In this document: positions 8,202 through 17,141 of the stretch, piece after piece
Layout: each line of letters begins with the position of its first letter
How positions within the stretch are numbered: position 1 is the stretch's first letter
DNA from: Hymenobacter crusticola
GTDB lineage: Bacteria; Bacteroidota; Bacteroidia; Cytophagales; Hymenobacteraceae
Direction: 5' to 3'
Length of the DNA stretch: 64,000 nucleotides
Assembly (NCBI RefSeq): GCF_002154225.1
Contig: NZ_MTSE01000003.1
Location: 620,001-684,000 of the forward strand
Position numbers and translations under genes: made by a program
Notes under the pieces: model-generated
The model's database searches: none
Told to the model about the DNA's origin: nothing
Seen by the model: only the letters and a program-made list of their open reading frames with translations

Positions 8202-9173
8202 ATGTCTGAATCTGCTTCCGAATTTTCGCCCGAAGTACTTGCCCAACTCCGTCGCCTGCAGGCAAAATATACAGCTGATGGGCAGGACCTAGGTGCCTAC
8301 TTAGAGGGGCTTTACTACGCCGACTACGTCAACTATTGGGACTACATTGAGCTGGACACGCTACTGAGCTTGCAGCGTCCCCTCACCCAAATTCCCGACG
8401 AGCGCATTTTCATTATGTACCACCAAATCACGGAGTTGTACTTCAAGCTCTGTTTATGTGAGTACGAGCAGCTTGGGGCCTTGCAGCAGCCCACCATGGC
8501 CGAAATTGTGCTGCGCGTGGGCCGCGTCAACCGCTACTTCGAGAACCTGATCGACTCGTTCGACGTGATGGTGGACGGCATGGACAAGCAGCAGTTCCTG
8601 CAATTTCGCATGGCCCTGATGCCGGCGTCGGGCTTCCAGAGCGTGCAGTATCGTATGATCGAAATTGCCAGCACCTCGCTCGATAACTTGGTTGATAAGG
8701 AAAAGCGCCGCTTGCTGGGCGAAGCCGCTGCCTACGACGAGCTCATGGGCTGCATCTACTGGAAAGCCGGCGCGACGGTGGAAGAAACGGGCGCAAAGGC
8801 TCTCACGCTCACTCAGTTTGAGGAAAAATACACGACCCAACTTACAGCTCACGCCGCCGAATACAAGAACCGCAACCTCTGGAACGTGGTGCAGCGCCTG
8901 CCCGACGAAGAGCGTCAGCATCCGCGCCTGCTCCGCCAGCTCAAGCAGTTGGATGTGAACGTGAACGTCAATTGGCCCTTGATGCACTTCAAATCGGCCG
9001 TGCGCTACCTCCAGCGCGACCCAGACGACGTGCCCGCTACGGGTGGCACCAACTGGAAGAAATACCTACCTCCCAAATTTCAGAAGCGCATTTTCTACCC
9101 CCAGCTCTGGAGCGACCAGGAGCTGGAAGATTGGGGTAAGGGTTGGGTAGAGAGTATTTTGGAGAAGCGGTAA
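8202..9173 (+). CDS. kynA: Tryptophan 2,3-dioxygenase family protein
   Basis: A cytoplasmic heme enzyme of 323 residues that opens the indole ring of L-tryptophan to N-formylkynurenine, the first step of the kynurenine pathway. The substrate-pocket motif YHQITELYFKL is at residues 73-83, with its histidine at 74. FRMALMPASGFQSVQYR near 145 and the late GGTNWKKYLPP are also typical. The histidine in LMHFKSAVRYL is the likely proximal heme ligand. The C-terminus is more divergent than in proteobacterial enzymes but matches the Bacteroidota type. No other kynurenine gene is adjacent. The start at 8202 precedes the conserved region; an upstream ATG at 8145 would add 19 atypical residues. Confidence 0.9.
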   Translation: MSESASEFSPEVLAQLRRLQAKYTADGQDLGAYLEGLYYADYVNYWDYIELDTLLSLQRPLTQIPDERIFIMYHQITELYFKLCLCEYEQLGALQQPTMAEIVLRVGRVNRYFENLIDSFDVMVDGMDKQQFLQFRMALMPASGFQSVQYRMIEIASTSLDNLVDKEKRRLLGEAAAYDELMGCIYWKAGATVEETGAKALTLTQFEEKYTTQLTAHAAEYKNRNLWNVVQRLPDEERQHPRLLRQLKQLDVNVNVNWPLMHFKSAVRYLQRDPDDVPATGGTNWKKYLPPKFQKRIFYPQLWSDQELEDWGKGWVESILEKR

Positions 9174-9210
9174 GGCAATACTGCTCTTAAGGACAAATGA
9201 CGAACTACCA

Positions 9211-9253
9211 ATTTAGCTGTCATTCTTCGCACGACGCGGAATGACAGCTAAAT
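9211..9253. terminator. Two-way hairpin terminator
   Basis: Perfect 15-bp arms (9211-9225 and 9239-9253) with a 13-base loop. The right arm covers the stop codon of the convergent GNAT gene. The loop plus arm contains ACGCGGAATGA, which also occurs in the intergenic block near 3284, so the terminator may derive from a dispersed element. Confidence 0.8.
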
Positions 9254-9736
9254 CAGCATCCGGCCTGCGGCATCGGACGGGCCTAGGTCTTTCTGCAAAC
9301 ACACGCTGTTTTCCACGCCAATGTATTGCCCGTAGTTTGGAATGTATTGGTAGCCAGACTTCTCGTAGAGACGAATAGCTTCGGGCTGTTTCTTACCCGT
9401 TTCCAGCACGCAGCCGCGGTAGCCGAGCTCCTGCGCCCAGCCTTCCAGCTCGGCCAGCACGGCAGCAGCAACGCCTTGGCCGCGCCGCGTGGGCAGCACA
9501 AACATGCGCTTAATTTCGACGAGTTCTTCGGTGAATTCCTTGAAGGCCCCGCAGCCAACGGGCTCCTCTCCCTGGTAGGCGACGATGGCGTGCCGAATGG
9601 CGTCTACCTTGTTAAACTGCGCGTAAAACGTGTGTTCGGCGCCGTCGCGTACCTGTAGATCTTGGTCGAGTAGTTGCACCAGTTGGCGAAAATCGGGGTT
9701 GTCGGACGAGGTTCGAACGATGTGAAGCATGCGCAA
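9248..9736 (-). CDS. GNAT-family N-acetyltransferase
   Basis: A 162-residue GCN5-related acetyltransferase that would transfer the acetyl group of acetyl-CoA to an unknown amine. The acetyl-CoA pyrophosphate-binding loop is RRGQGVA (about residues 86-92), preceded by the usual strand VEIKRMFVLP, and followed by a helix, a strand with GCVLETGKKQ and the C-terminal YEKSGYQYIPNYGQY. Length and order fit the family. A second in-frame ATG two codons downstream (9730) is an equally possible start. It is a single gene; its neighbour kynA is convergent. Confidence 0.88.
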   Translation of the reverse strand: MRMLHIVRTSSDNPDFRQLVQLLDQDLQVRDGAEHTFYAQFNKVDAIRHAIVAYQGEEPVGCGAFKEFTEELVEIKRMFVLPTRRGQGVAAAVLAELEGWAQELGYRGCVLETGKKQPEAIRLYEKSGYQYIPNYGQYIGVENSVCLQKDLGPSDAAGRMLI

Positions 9737-9934
9737 GGCGAGTTAGCGTGAGCAAGAGGCAGGTACCAGGGCCACGTTTTTCAGATAGGCTTTGGGGTCG
9801 AAGCTAGGTAGCGCCTTGATGCAATCTACTGCACAATTTGCATCTGTGAATCTCGCTCAGCTCGGCGCCTTTTTGCGGCTGACCGGCAAGCTGCTGAACG
9901 AATCAACTGTAGTTATGTCAGGCGCTTAAACAAA

Positions 9935-9967
9935 CCGGTCCCGTCGGCGGGTTGCTGACGGGACCGG
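9935..9967 (-). terminator. Terminator of the FG-GAP repeat gene
   Basis: Perfect 11-bp GC-rich arms (9935-9945 and 9957-9967) with an 11-base loop. On the minus strand the stem is followed by TTTGTTT. It lies just past the stop of the large gene ending at 9990. Between 9737 and 9934 nothing else recognisable was found. Confidence 0.85.
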
Positions 9968-9989
9968 CTGCTGGTGTACTCGTTGTGGC

Positions 9990-12900
9990 TTACTCGACTA
10001 GCAAGCGTTTGGTAATTACGCCCGCGGCGGTACCTAGGCGCAGGCTATACACGCCCGTTGGGAGTTTGCCTAATACCAATTGAGTGGTGGCAGTCGTCTG
10101 GCGGGCCGTCAGCTGCTGCTCCCATACCACTTGCCCCATGGAGTTGAGCACGCGTACCTGCATGGGTTGGGCCGTCAAACTTGCTGGCAGTAGCAATTGC
10201 GTTGTGGCATGGGCCGGGTTGGGGAACACGCTCACTTGCTCGATGAGCGCCGCTGATGCCGCCAGCACACCACGAACCGCATTTTGGTTGAGGCGCACGC
10301 TCACGGTGTTGCTGCTGCTATTGGCGGTGAGCAAGTCTAGGTCGCCGTCGCCATCGAGGTCGGCCAGGGCCAAGCCCGAGGGGGCGGCCCCTAGGTTCAC
10401 TTCCTGCGCGCCGCCAAAGCTGCCACTGCCATTGTTGAGACGCACGCTCACGGTGCTACCCGCGTCGTAGCCGTTGTTAGCCGTGGCTAGGTCTAGGTCG
10501 CCGTCCCCATCTACGTCGCCCAGCACCACGCCATGCGGCAAGGTTCCAACAACGACTTCCTGCCCGGCAGCAAACGTGCCATTGCCGGCGTTCGGCAGCA
10601 CGCGTAGACGCCCAGCATCACCATTAGCAACGACTAGATCCAGGTCGCCGTCACCGTCAAGATCTCCCAAGGCCACGCCTTCGGGGTTTGGCCCCACCGT
10701 CACATCGGTGCTGCCGCTGAAGGTGCCGTTGCCATCGTTGAGGCGCACGCTGGCCGTAAGTTGATTGGAGTTGGCCGTTACGAAATCCAAGTCCCCATCA
10801 GCGTCAACGTCGCCCACGGCAATACTTAAGGGGCGTGTGCCGATGCTTACGTCCTGGGTGCCGCTGAATGCACCTAGCCCATTGTTCAGACGTACGCTCA
10901 CGGTGCTTGTATTGCCAGAGCCAGCCGTGTAGTTCGCGGCGAGCAGGTCCAGGTCACCGTCGCCATCCACGTCGGCCAGCGCTACGGCATGCGGCGTATC
11001 GCCCACCGCTACTTCCGTAGTACCGCTGAAGCTTCCTTGCCCATTGTTCAGGCGCACGCTGATGGTGCCAGGAAAGATGGTGCGGCTGTTGGCCGTAGCT
11101 AGGTCGAGGTCGCCGTCACCGTCCACGTCACCCAGCACGACTTGGGAGGGCCCGCGTCCCACACTTATTTCCTGACTGCCCGCGAAGCCTGCCGCCCCAT
11201 TGTTGAGGCGAATGGATACGGTATTGGTGTTCACGTTCGCGGTGAACAAGTCTAGGTCACCGTCGCCATCCACATCACCGGTAGTTACGTTCAACGGCGT
11301 GGTGCCAACCGTGGGGTCGGAGCCGCCGCCAAAGCTACCGTTGCTCGGGCTGGTAGCCGCGGTAAACTGGAACACCTGCGGTACGGCTAGGCTAGCCCCA
11401 CTGCTGCTCTGCGCGGCCGTGGTGAGCGTAGCAAATACTGTTTCACCAGCTTTAAAGTCGGTGGCGGGATTCAGTATGAGCGTGCTGCCGCTCACGGTCG
11501 CGGTGCCGACTTTCTTGCCGCCAGCTTGCGCACTAAACACCTTCAGCGCTTGCTGCGTGGCGGCGCCGGTGCTCAGGGCTTGGTTGAAGGTCACGGCTAC
11601 ATCGGTGGCGCGTGGGGCCGAGCGGGCGTTGCGGGTCGGGCTCAGCGCCGTTACAGCCAGCGCCGATGTAGCCGCGGCTTGGTTTAGGCGCACGCTCACC
11701 GTATTGCTCACGCTGTTTGCCGTCAGAAAATCCAGGGTTCTGTTGCCATCTAGGTCGCCGGTAGCAATGCCTAGGGGGTTCGTGCCAACTGCCACCAATT
11801 GTGCTGCTCCAAAGCCACCCATACCGTTGTTTAGATGCACGTTCACGGCATTGGCCAAACTGGTTACGAGTAGGTCCAGGTCGCCGTCGCCATCTACGTC
11901 GCCCAGCGTTACGCGGGCGGCCTCGTTGCTCGGCAGATTTCCGCTACCCGTGAAAACTCCGCCACCGTTGTTGAGGCGGACACTGACGGTGCTGGACCGA
12001 TTGGCCGTTACCAGATCGAGGTCACCGTCGCGGTCAAGGTCGCCCAGGGCCACCCCTGCTGGGAAGTAGTCTAAGTTCGTCAGGGTTCCCACTTCGCTAA
12101 AGTTGCCCGTCCCGTCATTGAGGCGAGGCACCACGAAACTGCCGAAGACGCGCCCGCTCCCGAAGAAGGGCGCCAGCAGATCTAAGTCGCCGTCGCCGTC
12201 GATGTCGCCGAGCGCGATACTCACGGGCACATTTACATCCAGCACCGCCTCCCCCGTAAACGTCCCTGTGCCATTGTTGAACCGCACGTAGACGGTGCCG
12301 CGCGTATCGGTTACGCTGCTCGGCGAGCTGCATGAAGCAAGCAGGTCGAGGTCACCGTCGCCATCCACGTCGCCGATTGCCAACGACAGAGCTTCTGGAC
12401 TTGGGTTACCAATGAGGACAATTTCCTGCGTACCCGAGAAGGTCCCGCTGCCATTGTTGAGGCGCACGCTGACCGTTCTGTTGGAGTTCAACGTGAGCAG
12501 GTCCAAGTCCCCGTCGGCGTCTACATCGCCAAAAGCTAGGTCAGCGGGCGCACCCCCTAGGTTTACCACGGAGCTCGTAGCAAAGACGCCCGCACCCGTA
12601 TTAAGTTGTAACGTAGCCGTGTTGCCACTGCCGCGAGTTACCAGATCTAGGTCACCGTCGCCGTCTACATCGCCTACGGCGACGTTTTCGGGGCCTGTTC
12701 CCACGCTAACTTCGGAACCACGAAATACGCCCGTGGCCGGCGCGGTGGCGGTCGTAAACTGAAACACGTGCGGCGTGGCGGCTACGCCTGTGCTGCTTCG
12801 TGCCGCAGCGGTCGCCGTTGCAAACACTGTCTCGCCGGGTCTGAACGCCGTGCTAGGTGCAAAGACAATGGAGTTGCCAGACACAGTAGCCATACCACTC

Positions 12901-14777
12901 TTTTTGCCACCAGCCTGCTGACTGAACACTCTCAAAGCCTGCCGAGTGGCGGCATTGTCACTCAAGGCTTGGTTGTAGGTTACCGAAACTGCCGACGTGC
13001 CCGGCGCGGAGGGTGCGTTGCGCGCGGGCGACACAGCCGTCACGATGGGTGCCGCACTCACCGTAAACGGCAAACCGTTGCTGGTTCCTTCCGGTGTGGT
13101 GACCACCACAGGCCCCGTGGTTGCACCCGCGGGCACCGTGGCGGTGATTTGCGTGGCCGAATTGACAACAAAGCTCGTAGCCGCCACCCCGTTGAAGGTA
13201 ACGCTGGTTGCCCCGGTGAAAGCTGAGCCAGTCAGCACCACACTGCTGCCCACCGCTCCCGCGTTAACCGACAAGCTCGCCAGCACGGGCTGGCTACGAT
13301 TTAGGCGCACGCTCACGCTGCTGCCACCGGCCGCCAGCAGATCTAGGTCACCGTCGCCATCTAGGTCGCCGAGCGCGAGGCGCGAGGAACTACTATCAAC
13401 ACTCACCTGCTGACTGCCCGAGAAACTACCCGTGCCGTTGTTGAGGCGCACACTTACCTGGTAAGGACTCAAGAGGTTGCCAGCTAGTAGGTCCAGGTCG
13501 CCGTCGCCGTCCACGTCGTTTAACGATACGCTTCCTACGTCTACTACCGCTATTTCGCCCCCGCTCGTGAAGGTGCCACTGCCGTTATTCAAGAGAAAAC
13601 TGACTGTGTTGCTCCCCCGGTTGGCAACGGCAAGATCCAGGTCACCATCGCCGTCGAGGTCGCCAGCACTTACGCCTTGCGAAAACAGTCCAACCAGAAT
13701 AGGGGCCGCCGGGGCAAAGGTGCCAGTGCCATCATTGAATCCGATCCGCACTTGCCCTGGCGTAACGGTGCGGTCGGTAGTGTAGCCATTGGCAATGAAG
13801 TCGAGGTCCCCGTCGCTATCTACGTCGCCTAAAACGAGGCTGTAGATGTCACTAGTAGTCGATAAAAAGCTGCTGATACCGGTGAAGGTGCCCCCACCTT
13901 GGTTGCGAATCATAATCACAATGCCAACCGGCCCTGCCACCACAATATCCAAGTCACCGTCGCCATCCACGTCACCCAGGGCGACGTCGTTCATTTCCCG
14001 GTTCAAGGCAATGTTCTGGCTTCCCGAGAAGGTGCCGCTGCCATTGTTCAGCCGAATACTCACAGCCGCGCCGCTGGTGCCATTTGCCGTTACAAGGTCG
14101 AGGTCGCCGTCGCCATCCACGTCGCCAAAGGCTACGCTACGGGCGTATGGCCCCACAGTAACTTCCTCGCTGCCCGAGAAGGTACCGCTGCCGTTGTTGC
14201 GACGCACGCTCACGCTTCCGCTTGCTACTCCAAAGCTAGGGGTGGCTAGGTCCAAGTCACCGTCGCCGTCGATGTCGCCCACCGCCACGCCTCGTGTGTC
14301 AATCCCCACTGGTACAGTGGAGCCGCCTCCGAAGGTACCAGGGCTAGGCGTCACGGCGGTGGTAAACTGAAGAACTTGGGCGGTAGCTAGGTTTTGCCCG
14401 CCGCCACTCTGTACGCCGGTAGTCACGGTAGCCAGTACCGTTTCACCCGCCTTAAAATCGGTAGTTGGGTTGAAGGAGAGCGTATTACCGCTCACCGTCG
14501 TAGCGCCTGATTTTTGCCCCCCAGCCTGCTGGCTAAAGACTTTCAGCGCTTGTTGGGTACTGGCAGTATTGCCGAGTGTTTGCCCGAACGTCGCCGTTAC
14601 GTTGGTGGTGCGCACCGCCGCACGGGCGTTGCGCGCAGGCGAAAAACTCGTCAGTGTCGGCATCTGAGCCTGGGCACTCGTTGCCAGCAACAGCAAGAAG
14701 GCGCCTACGCGCCCGGCAATCGAAAGTCGGGCAGACAAGGGTAACGGATAGGAAGAAGAGGTACGATGTAATAACAT
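9990..14777 (-). CDS. Giant secreted FG-GAP/VCBS repeat protein with T9SS sorting domain
   Basis: A 1595-residue secreted protein. A signal peptide ends at SAQAQ (about residue 37). Then follow: an Ig-like Big_5 domain (about 40-145), seven FG-GAP repeats, an IPT/TIG domain (about 500-575), a second Big_5 domain, seven more repeats, a third Big_5 domain, seven more repeats, and a C-terminal type IX secretion sorting domain (from VFPNPAHATTQ, about 1512 to the end). Each repeat carries a calcium-binding D-x-D-G-D-G-D-L-D motif; I count 21, of which repeat 14 is degraded (LDGNRTLDF). Seven per block suggests three integrin-like beta-propellers. A role in adhesion or surface binding is inferred. 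The start at 14777 gives a normal signal peptide; an ATG at 14852 adds 25 residues. Confidence 0.93.
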   Translation of the reverse strand: MLLHRTSSSYPLPLSARLSIAGRVGAFLLLLATSAQAQMPTLTSFSPARNARAAVRTTNVTATFGQTLGNTASTQQALKVFSQQAGGQKSGATTVSGNTLSFNPTTDFKAGETVLATVTTGVQSGGGQNLATAQVLQFTTAVTPSPGTFGGGSTVPVGIDTRGVAVGDIDGDGDLDLATPSFGVASGSVSVRRNNGSGTFSGSEEVTVGPYARSVAFGDVDGDGDLDLVTANGTSGAAVSIRLNNGSGTFSGSQNIALNREMNDVALGDVDGDGDLDIVVAGPVGIVIMIRNQGGGTFTGISSFLSTTSDIYSLVLGDVDSDGDLDFIANGYTTDRTVTPGQVRIGFNDGTGTFAPAAPILVGLFSQGVSAGDLDGDGDLDLAVANRGSNTVSFLLNNGSGTFTSGGEIAVVDVGSVSLNDVDGDGDLDLLAGNLLSPYQVSVRLNNGTGSFSGSQQVSVDSSSSRLALGDLDGDGDLDLLAAGGSSVSVRLNRSQPVLASLSVNAGAVGSSVVLTGSAFTGATSVTFNGVAATSFVVNSATQITATVPAGATTGPVVVTTPEGTSNGLPFTVSAAPIVTAVSPARNAPSAPGTSAVSVTYNQALSDNAATRQALRVFSQQAGGKKSGMATVSGNSIVFAPSTAFRPGETVFATATAAARSSTGVAATPHVFQFTTATAPATGVFRGSEVSVGTGPENVAVGDVDGDGDLDLVTRGSGNTATLQLNTGAGVFATSSVVNLGGAPADLAFGDVDADGDLDLLTLNSNRTVSVRLNNGSGTFSGTQEIVLIGNPSPEALSLAIGDVDGDGDLDLLASCSSPSSVTDTRGTVYVRFNNGTGTFTGEAVLDVNVPVSIALGDIDGDGDLDLLAPFFGSGRVFGSFVVPRLNDGTGNFSEVGTLTNLDYFPAGVALGDLDRDGDLDLVTANRSSTVSVRLNNGGGVFTGSGNLPSNEAARVTLGDVDGDGDLDLLVTSLANAVNVHLNNGMGGFGAAQLVAVGTNPLGIATGDLDGNRTLDFLTANSVSNTVSVRLNQAAATSALAVTALSPTRNARSAPRATDVAVTFNQALSTGAATQQALKVFSAQAGGKKVGTATVSGSTLILNPATDFKAGETVFATLTTAAQSSSGASLAVPQVFQFTAATSPSNGSFGGGSDPTVGTTPLNVTTGDVDGDGDLDLFTANVNTNTVSIRLNNGAAGFAGSQEISVGRGPSQVVLGDVDGDGDLDLATANSRTIFPGTISVRLNNGQGSFSGTTEVAVGDTPHAVALADVDGDGDLDLLAANYTAGSGNTSTVSVRLNNGLGAFSGTQDVSIGTRPLSIAVGDVDADGDLDFVTANSNQLTASVRLNDGNGTFSGSTDVTVGPNPEGVALGDLDGDGDLDLVVANGDAGRLRVLPNAGNGTFAAGQEVVVGTLPHGVVLGDVDGDGDLDLATANNGYDAGSTVSVRLNNGSGSFGGAQEVNLGAAPSGLALADLDGDGDLDLLTANSSSNTVSVRLNQNAVRGVLAASAALIEQVSVFPNPAHATTQLLLPASLTAQPMQVRVLNSMGQVVWEQQLTARQTTATTQLVLGKLPTGVYSLRLGTAAGVITKRLLVE

Positions 14778-15011
14778 AAGTAGAAAGGGAATAGGTAGGA
14801 GAACGGGTTGGGTGGAAATAAAAAAAGCCGCCGTAGCGACACCGAGGAACACCCAGCTTGAGGAATTGTATATCCGAAAATCATCGCCTGCATCAGCTGG
14901 TAACTCATCAAAAAGTAGATACCTTAAAGCTAATTTTTCTCCGTATTATATCCTATTCGAGCCCTTTATAGTACCAGTAATTTTAATTCATGCAACTTTC
15001 TCAAATTGAAA
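14778..15011. other. AT-rich leader of the FG-GAP gene
   Basis: Between the giant gene and the terminator at 15012 is an AT-rich stretch containing the promoter and leader of the minus-strand gene. No exact TAnnTTTG -7 box was found and no reading frame is convincing. Confidence 0.4.
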
Positions 15012-15069
15012 AGCCCTAGCCACAGCCGTTCTGCTTCGCTAACGAAACAGGACGACTGTGGCCAGGGCT
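15012..15069 (-). terminator. Hairpin terminator of the DUF2911 gene
   Basis: Arms 15012-15029 and 15052-15069 pair over 18 bp with two mismatches, and the inner part CTGCTTCG/CGAAACAG extends the stem. On the minus strand the stem ends in TTTTC. It follows the stop at 15099. Confidence 0.8.
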
Positions 15070-15098
15070 AAGAGAAAAAAGCTAGGCTAGCGCGGCAG

Positions 15099-15689
15099 CT
15101 ACATGGTTGATTTGCCGCTGCTACTCACCGTAAAGTCGACTTCTGTATTCTCCCACATCATGGCCACCTTCCCCGACTTGTCGAGGTTGATGGTGAAGAC
15201 TTCCGTAGGCTGAGCCGTCTTCTTGGGCTTCACCTTCACGCGCAGCGCATCTTGGCTAGCGTCGTACTTGAAAGCGCCCCACTGGTTGGCGGTTTTGTTG
15301 AAGATGATGGTCCACTCCGTTTCGCCGGGAATGGTGAACAGGCCGTATTTTCCGGCGGCTAGGGTCTGGCCTTCGATCTTCACGTCTTTGCTGACCTCAA
15401 AGATGGTGGCTTCGTTGGCGCCGGTGCGCCACACCTTGCCGTACGGCTCTAGTTCACCGAATATCTTGCGGCCTTTTACCGAAGGGCGACTGTAATCAAT
15501 GGTCACGGTGGCACCACCAACGGTAGCCGTGGCTTTGGCCGGCGGGCTCGGGCGCTTCGACTTGTCTTCTGGCGCTTTGGTGGTCTGCATGTTGGTGTTT
15601 TGAGCGTGGCTCGCAGTAGTAGCCGCCGCACACAGGAACAACGCTAACCCTAGGCTGGTAGCGAGGCGTTTGGAAAGCAGGTTTTTCAT
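15099..15689 (-). CDS. DUF2911 exported protein
   Basis: A 196-residue exported protein of the DUF2911 family, common in Bacteroidota and of unknown function. The signal peptide ends at ASHAQ (about residue 29). The mature part carries the family's typical sequence: TIDYSRPSVKGRKIFGEL, then GKVWRTGANEATIFEVSKDVKIEGQTLAAGKYGLFTIP, then EWTIIFNK, and closes with beta strands ending at WENTEVDFTV. The start at 15689 gives a normal signal peptide; an ATG at 15752 would add 21 residues. It is monocistronic, with its own terminator. Confidence 0.9.
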   Translation of the reverse strand: MKNLLSKRLATSLGLALFLCAAATTASHAQNTNMQTTKAPEDKSKRPSPPAKATATVGGATVTIDYSRPSVKGRKIFGELEPYGKVWRTGANEATIFEVSKDVKIEGQTLAAGKYGLFTIPGETEWTIIFNKTANQWGAFKYDASQDALRVKVKPKKTAQPTEVFTINLDKSGKVAMMWENTEVDFTVSSSGKSTM

Positions 15690-15932
15690 AAGGGTGTTGG
15701 GAGAAAGAAGGATGTGCGAGTAAAAAGCCAACTGGCTGATTTTATTGCTCAAAGTATCTTATTTTCTCCACTTCTGCGCTGGATATCGTTCTACTGGCTT
15801 TGCGGCGCCTAGCAATGCGCGGCCCTGCTGCGAGCTGAGCACTGGAAACTTTCGCGGCGCAGACTGGTACTACATGGCAGCATGCTGTTCGTCTGCACGA
15901 CGATCCATCAGCCTTTACCAGACACTCTATTC

Positions 15933-17003
15933 ATGGCAGTACAACTTTTTAGTCCGCTTCGCCTGCGCGGCCTTGAGCTCAAAAACAGAATCGTCGTTTC
16001 GCCTATGTGCGAATATTCCAGTCAGGACGGCTTCGCCAACGATTGGCATTTGGTTCACCTCGGAAGCCGGGCAGTAGGCGGCGCCGGGCTCATCCTTTTC
16101 GAAGCAACAGCCGTATCGCCCGAAGCCCGCATCACCCCCGACGACCTAGGTATTTGGAAGGATGAGCACATTGAAGGCCTACGCCGCATCACCTCTTTTC
16201 TAGAAGCGCACGGCTCGGTGCCCGGTATTCAGCTCGCCCACGCTGGCCGCAAAGCCAGCACCTTTAGCCCCTGGAAGGGTGAGGGCGCCGTGCCAGCAGA
16301 GCAAGGTTGGCAAACCGTCGCGCCGAGCGCGGTTCCCTTCTCCCCCACGTATCCGCAGCCGGTGGCGCTCGACCAAGCGGGCATCCAGAAGGTGCTCCAT
16401 GACTTCCGTGAAGCAACCCGGCGTTCTTTGGAGGCTGGCTTTAAAGTCATTGAGATTCACGCGGCCCACGGCTATTTACTGCACGAGTTTTACTCGCCGC
16501 TGAGCAACCAGCGCACCGATAACTACGGTGGCTCTTTTGACAACCGGATTCGCCTCCTGCTCGAAATCATTGACGCTGTGCGCGAAACCTGGCCCGCCGA
16601 GTATCCGCTGCTGGTGCGCATCTCAGCCACCGACTGGACGGAAGGCGGCTGGACCATCGAGGATTCCGTTAAGCTCGCAAAGGTGCTCAAGGACAAGCAG
16701 ATCGACCTAATCGACACGTCTACCGGCGGCAACGTACCCCAAGCCCAGATTCCCGTAGGGCCAGGCTACCAAGTAGAATTTGCCGCGCGCGTCAAGCAGG
16801 AAGCCAACATTCCGACGGGCGCCGTGGGCATCATTACTACCGCCCAGCAAGCCGAAGATATTCTGGCTAATAACCAAGCCGACCTGATTCTGATGGCCCG
16901 CGAGCTGTTGCGCGACCCCTACTTTCCGCTGCACGCCGCCCAAGAGCTAGGCGTCGACCTGGAATGGCCCGTGCAATATCAGCGCGCTAAGCGCAATAAG
17001 TAA
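15933..17003 (+). CDS. NADH:flavin oxidoreductase, YqjM-like old yellow enzyme
   Basis: An FMN-dependent ene-reductase of 356 residues that reduces C=C bonds of enones using NAD(P)H. It has the TIM-barrel start LFSPLRLRGLELKNRIVVSPMCEYS, with the active-site cysteine of the YqjM (thermophilic-like) class, then IQLAHAGRKAS, the substrate-binding HAAHGYLLHEFYSPLSNQR and RTDNYGGS, and the phosphate-binding LMARELLRDPYFPLHAA at the end. All hallmark residues are present. The start at 15933 fits the family; an ATG at 15882 would add 17 residues. The physiological substrate is unknown. A perfect palindrome follows the stop. Confidence 0.95.
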   Translation: MAVQLFSPLRLRGLELKNRIVVSPMCEYSSQDGFANDWHLVHLGSRAVGGAGLILFEATAVSPEARITPDDLGIWKDEHIEGLRRITSFLEAHGSVPGIQLAHAGRKASTFSPWKGEGAVPAEQGWQTVAPSAVPFSPTYPQPVALDQAGIQKVLHDFREATRRSLEAGFKVIEIHAAHGYLLHEFYSPLSNQRTDNYGGSFDNRIRLLLEIIDAVRETWPAEYPLLVRISATDWTEGGWTIEDSVKLAKVLKDKQIDLIDTSTGGNVPQAQIPVGPGYQVEFAARVKQEANIPTGAVGIITTAQQAEDILANNQADLILMARELLRDPYFPLHAAQELGVDLEWPVQYQRAKRNK

Positions 17004-17011
17004 TATACAGC

Positions 17012-17070
17012 CCAGGGTATAAACAAACGGGGCTGCACCAGTGGTGCAGCCCCGTTTGTTTATACCCTGG
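17012..17070. terminator. Perfect 29-bp palindrome, two-way terminator
   Basis: Arms 17012-17040 and 17042-17070 are exact complements with a single base between them, so the DNA is a 59-bp palindrome. It lies between the convergent old yellow enzyme and acyltransferase genes. There is no long T-run beyond the stem, so its action as a terminator is inferred from its position. Confidence 0.8.
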
Positions 17071-17141
17071 CCGTTCGGGAAATTTAGATTTCCCTCTGCA
17101 TGAAGCTGCACCTTTGTATGCGTCCTCACGCTTATAAATTC

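Noticed and set aside
10300..14300. Periodic DNA repeats that could look like a CRISPR array
   Set aside because: The repeats are in-frame FG-GAP coding units with variable length and diverged sequence, with no constant spacer or cas genes.
10084..14370. A series of long plus-strand reading frames rich in S, R and P opposite the FG-GAP gene
   Set aside because: They are reverse-strand shadows of the D-x-D-G-D-G-D repeats: the repeated codons give periodic S/R/P-rich peptides and no start or domain is present.
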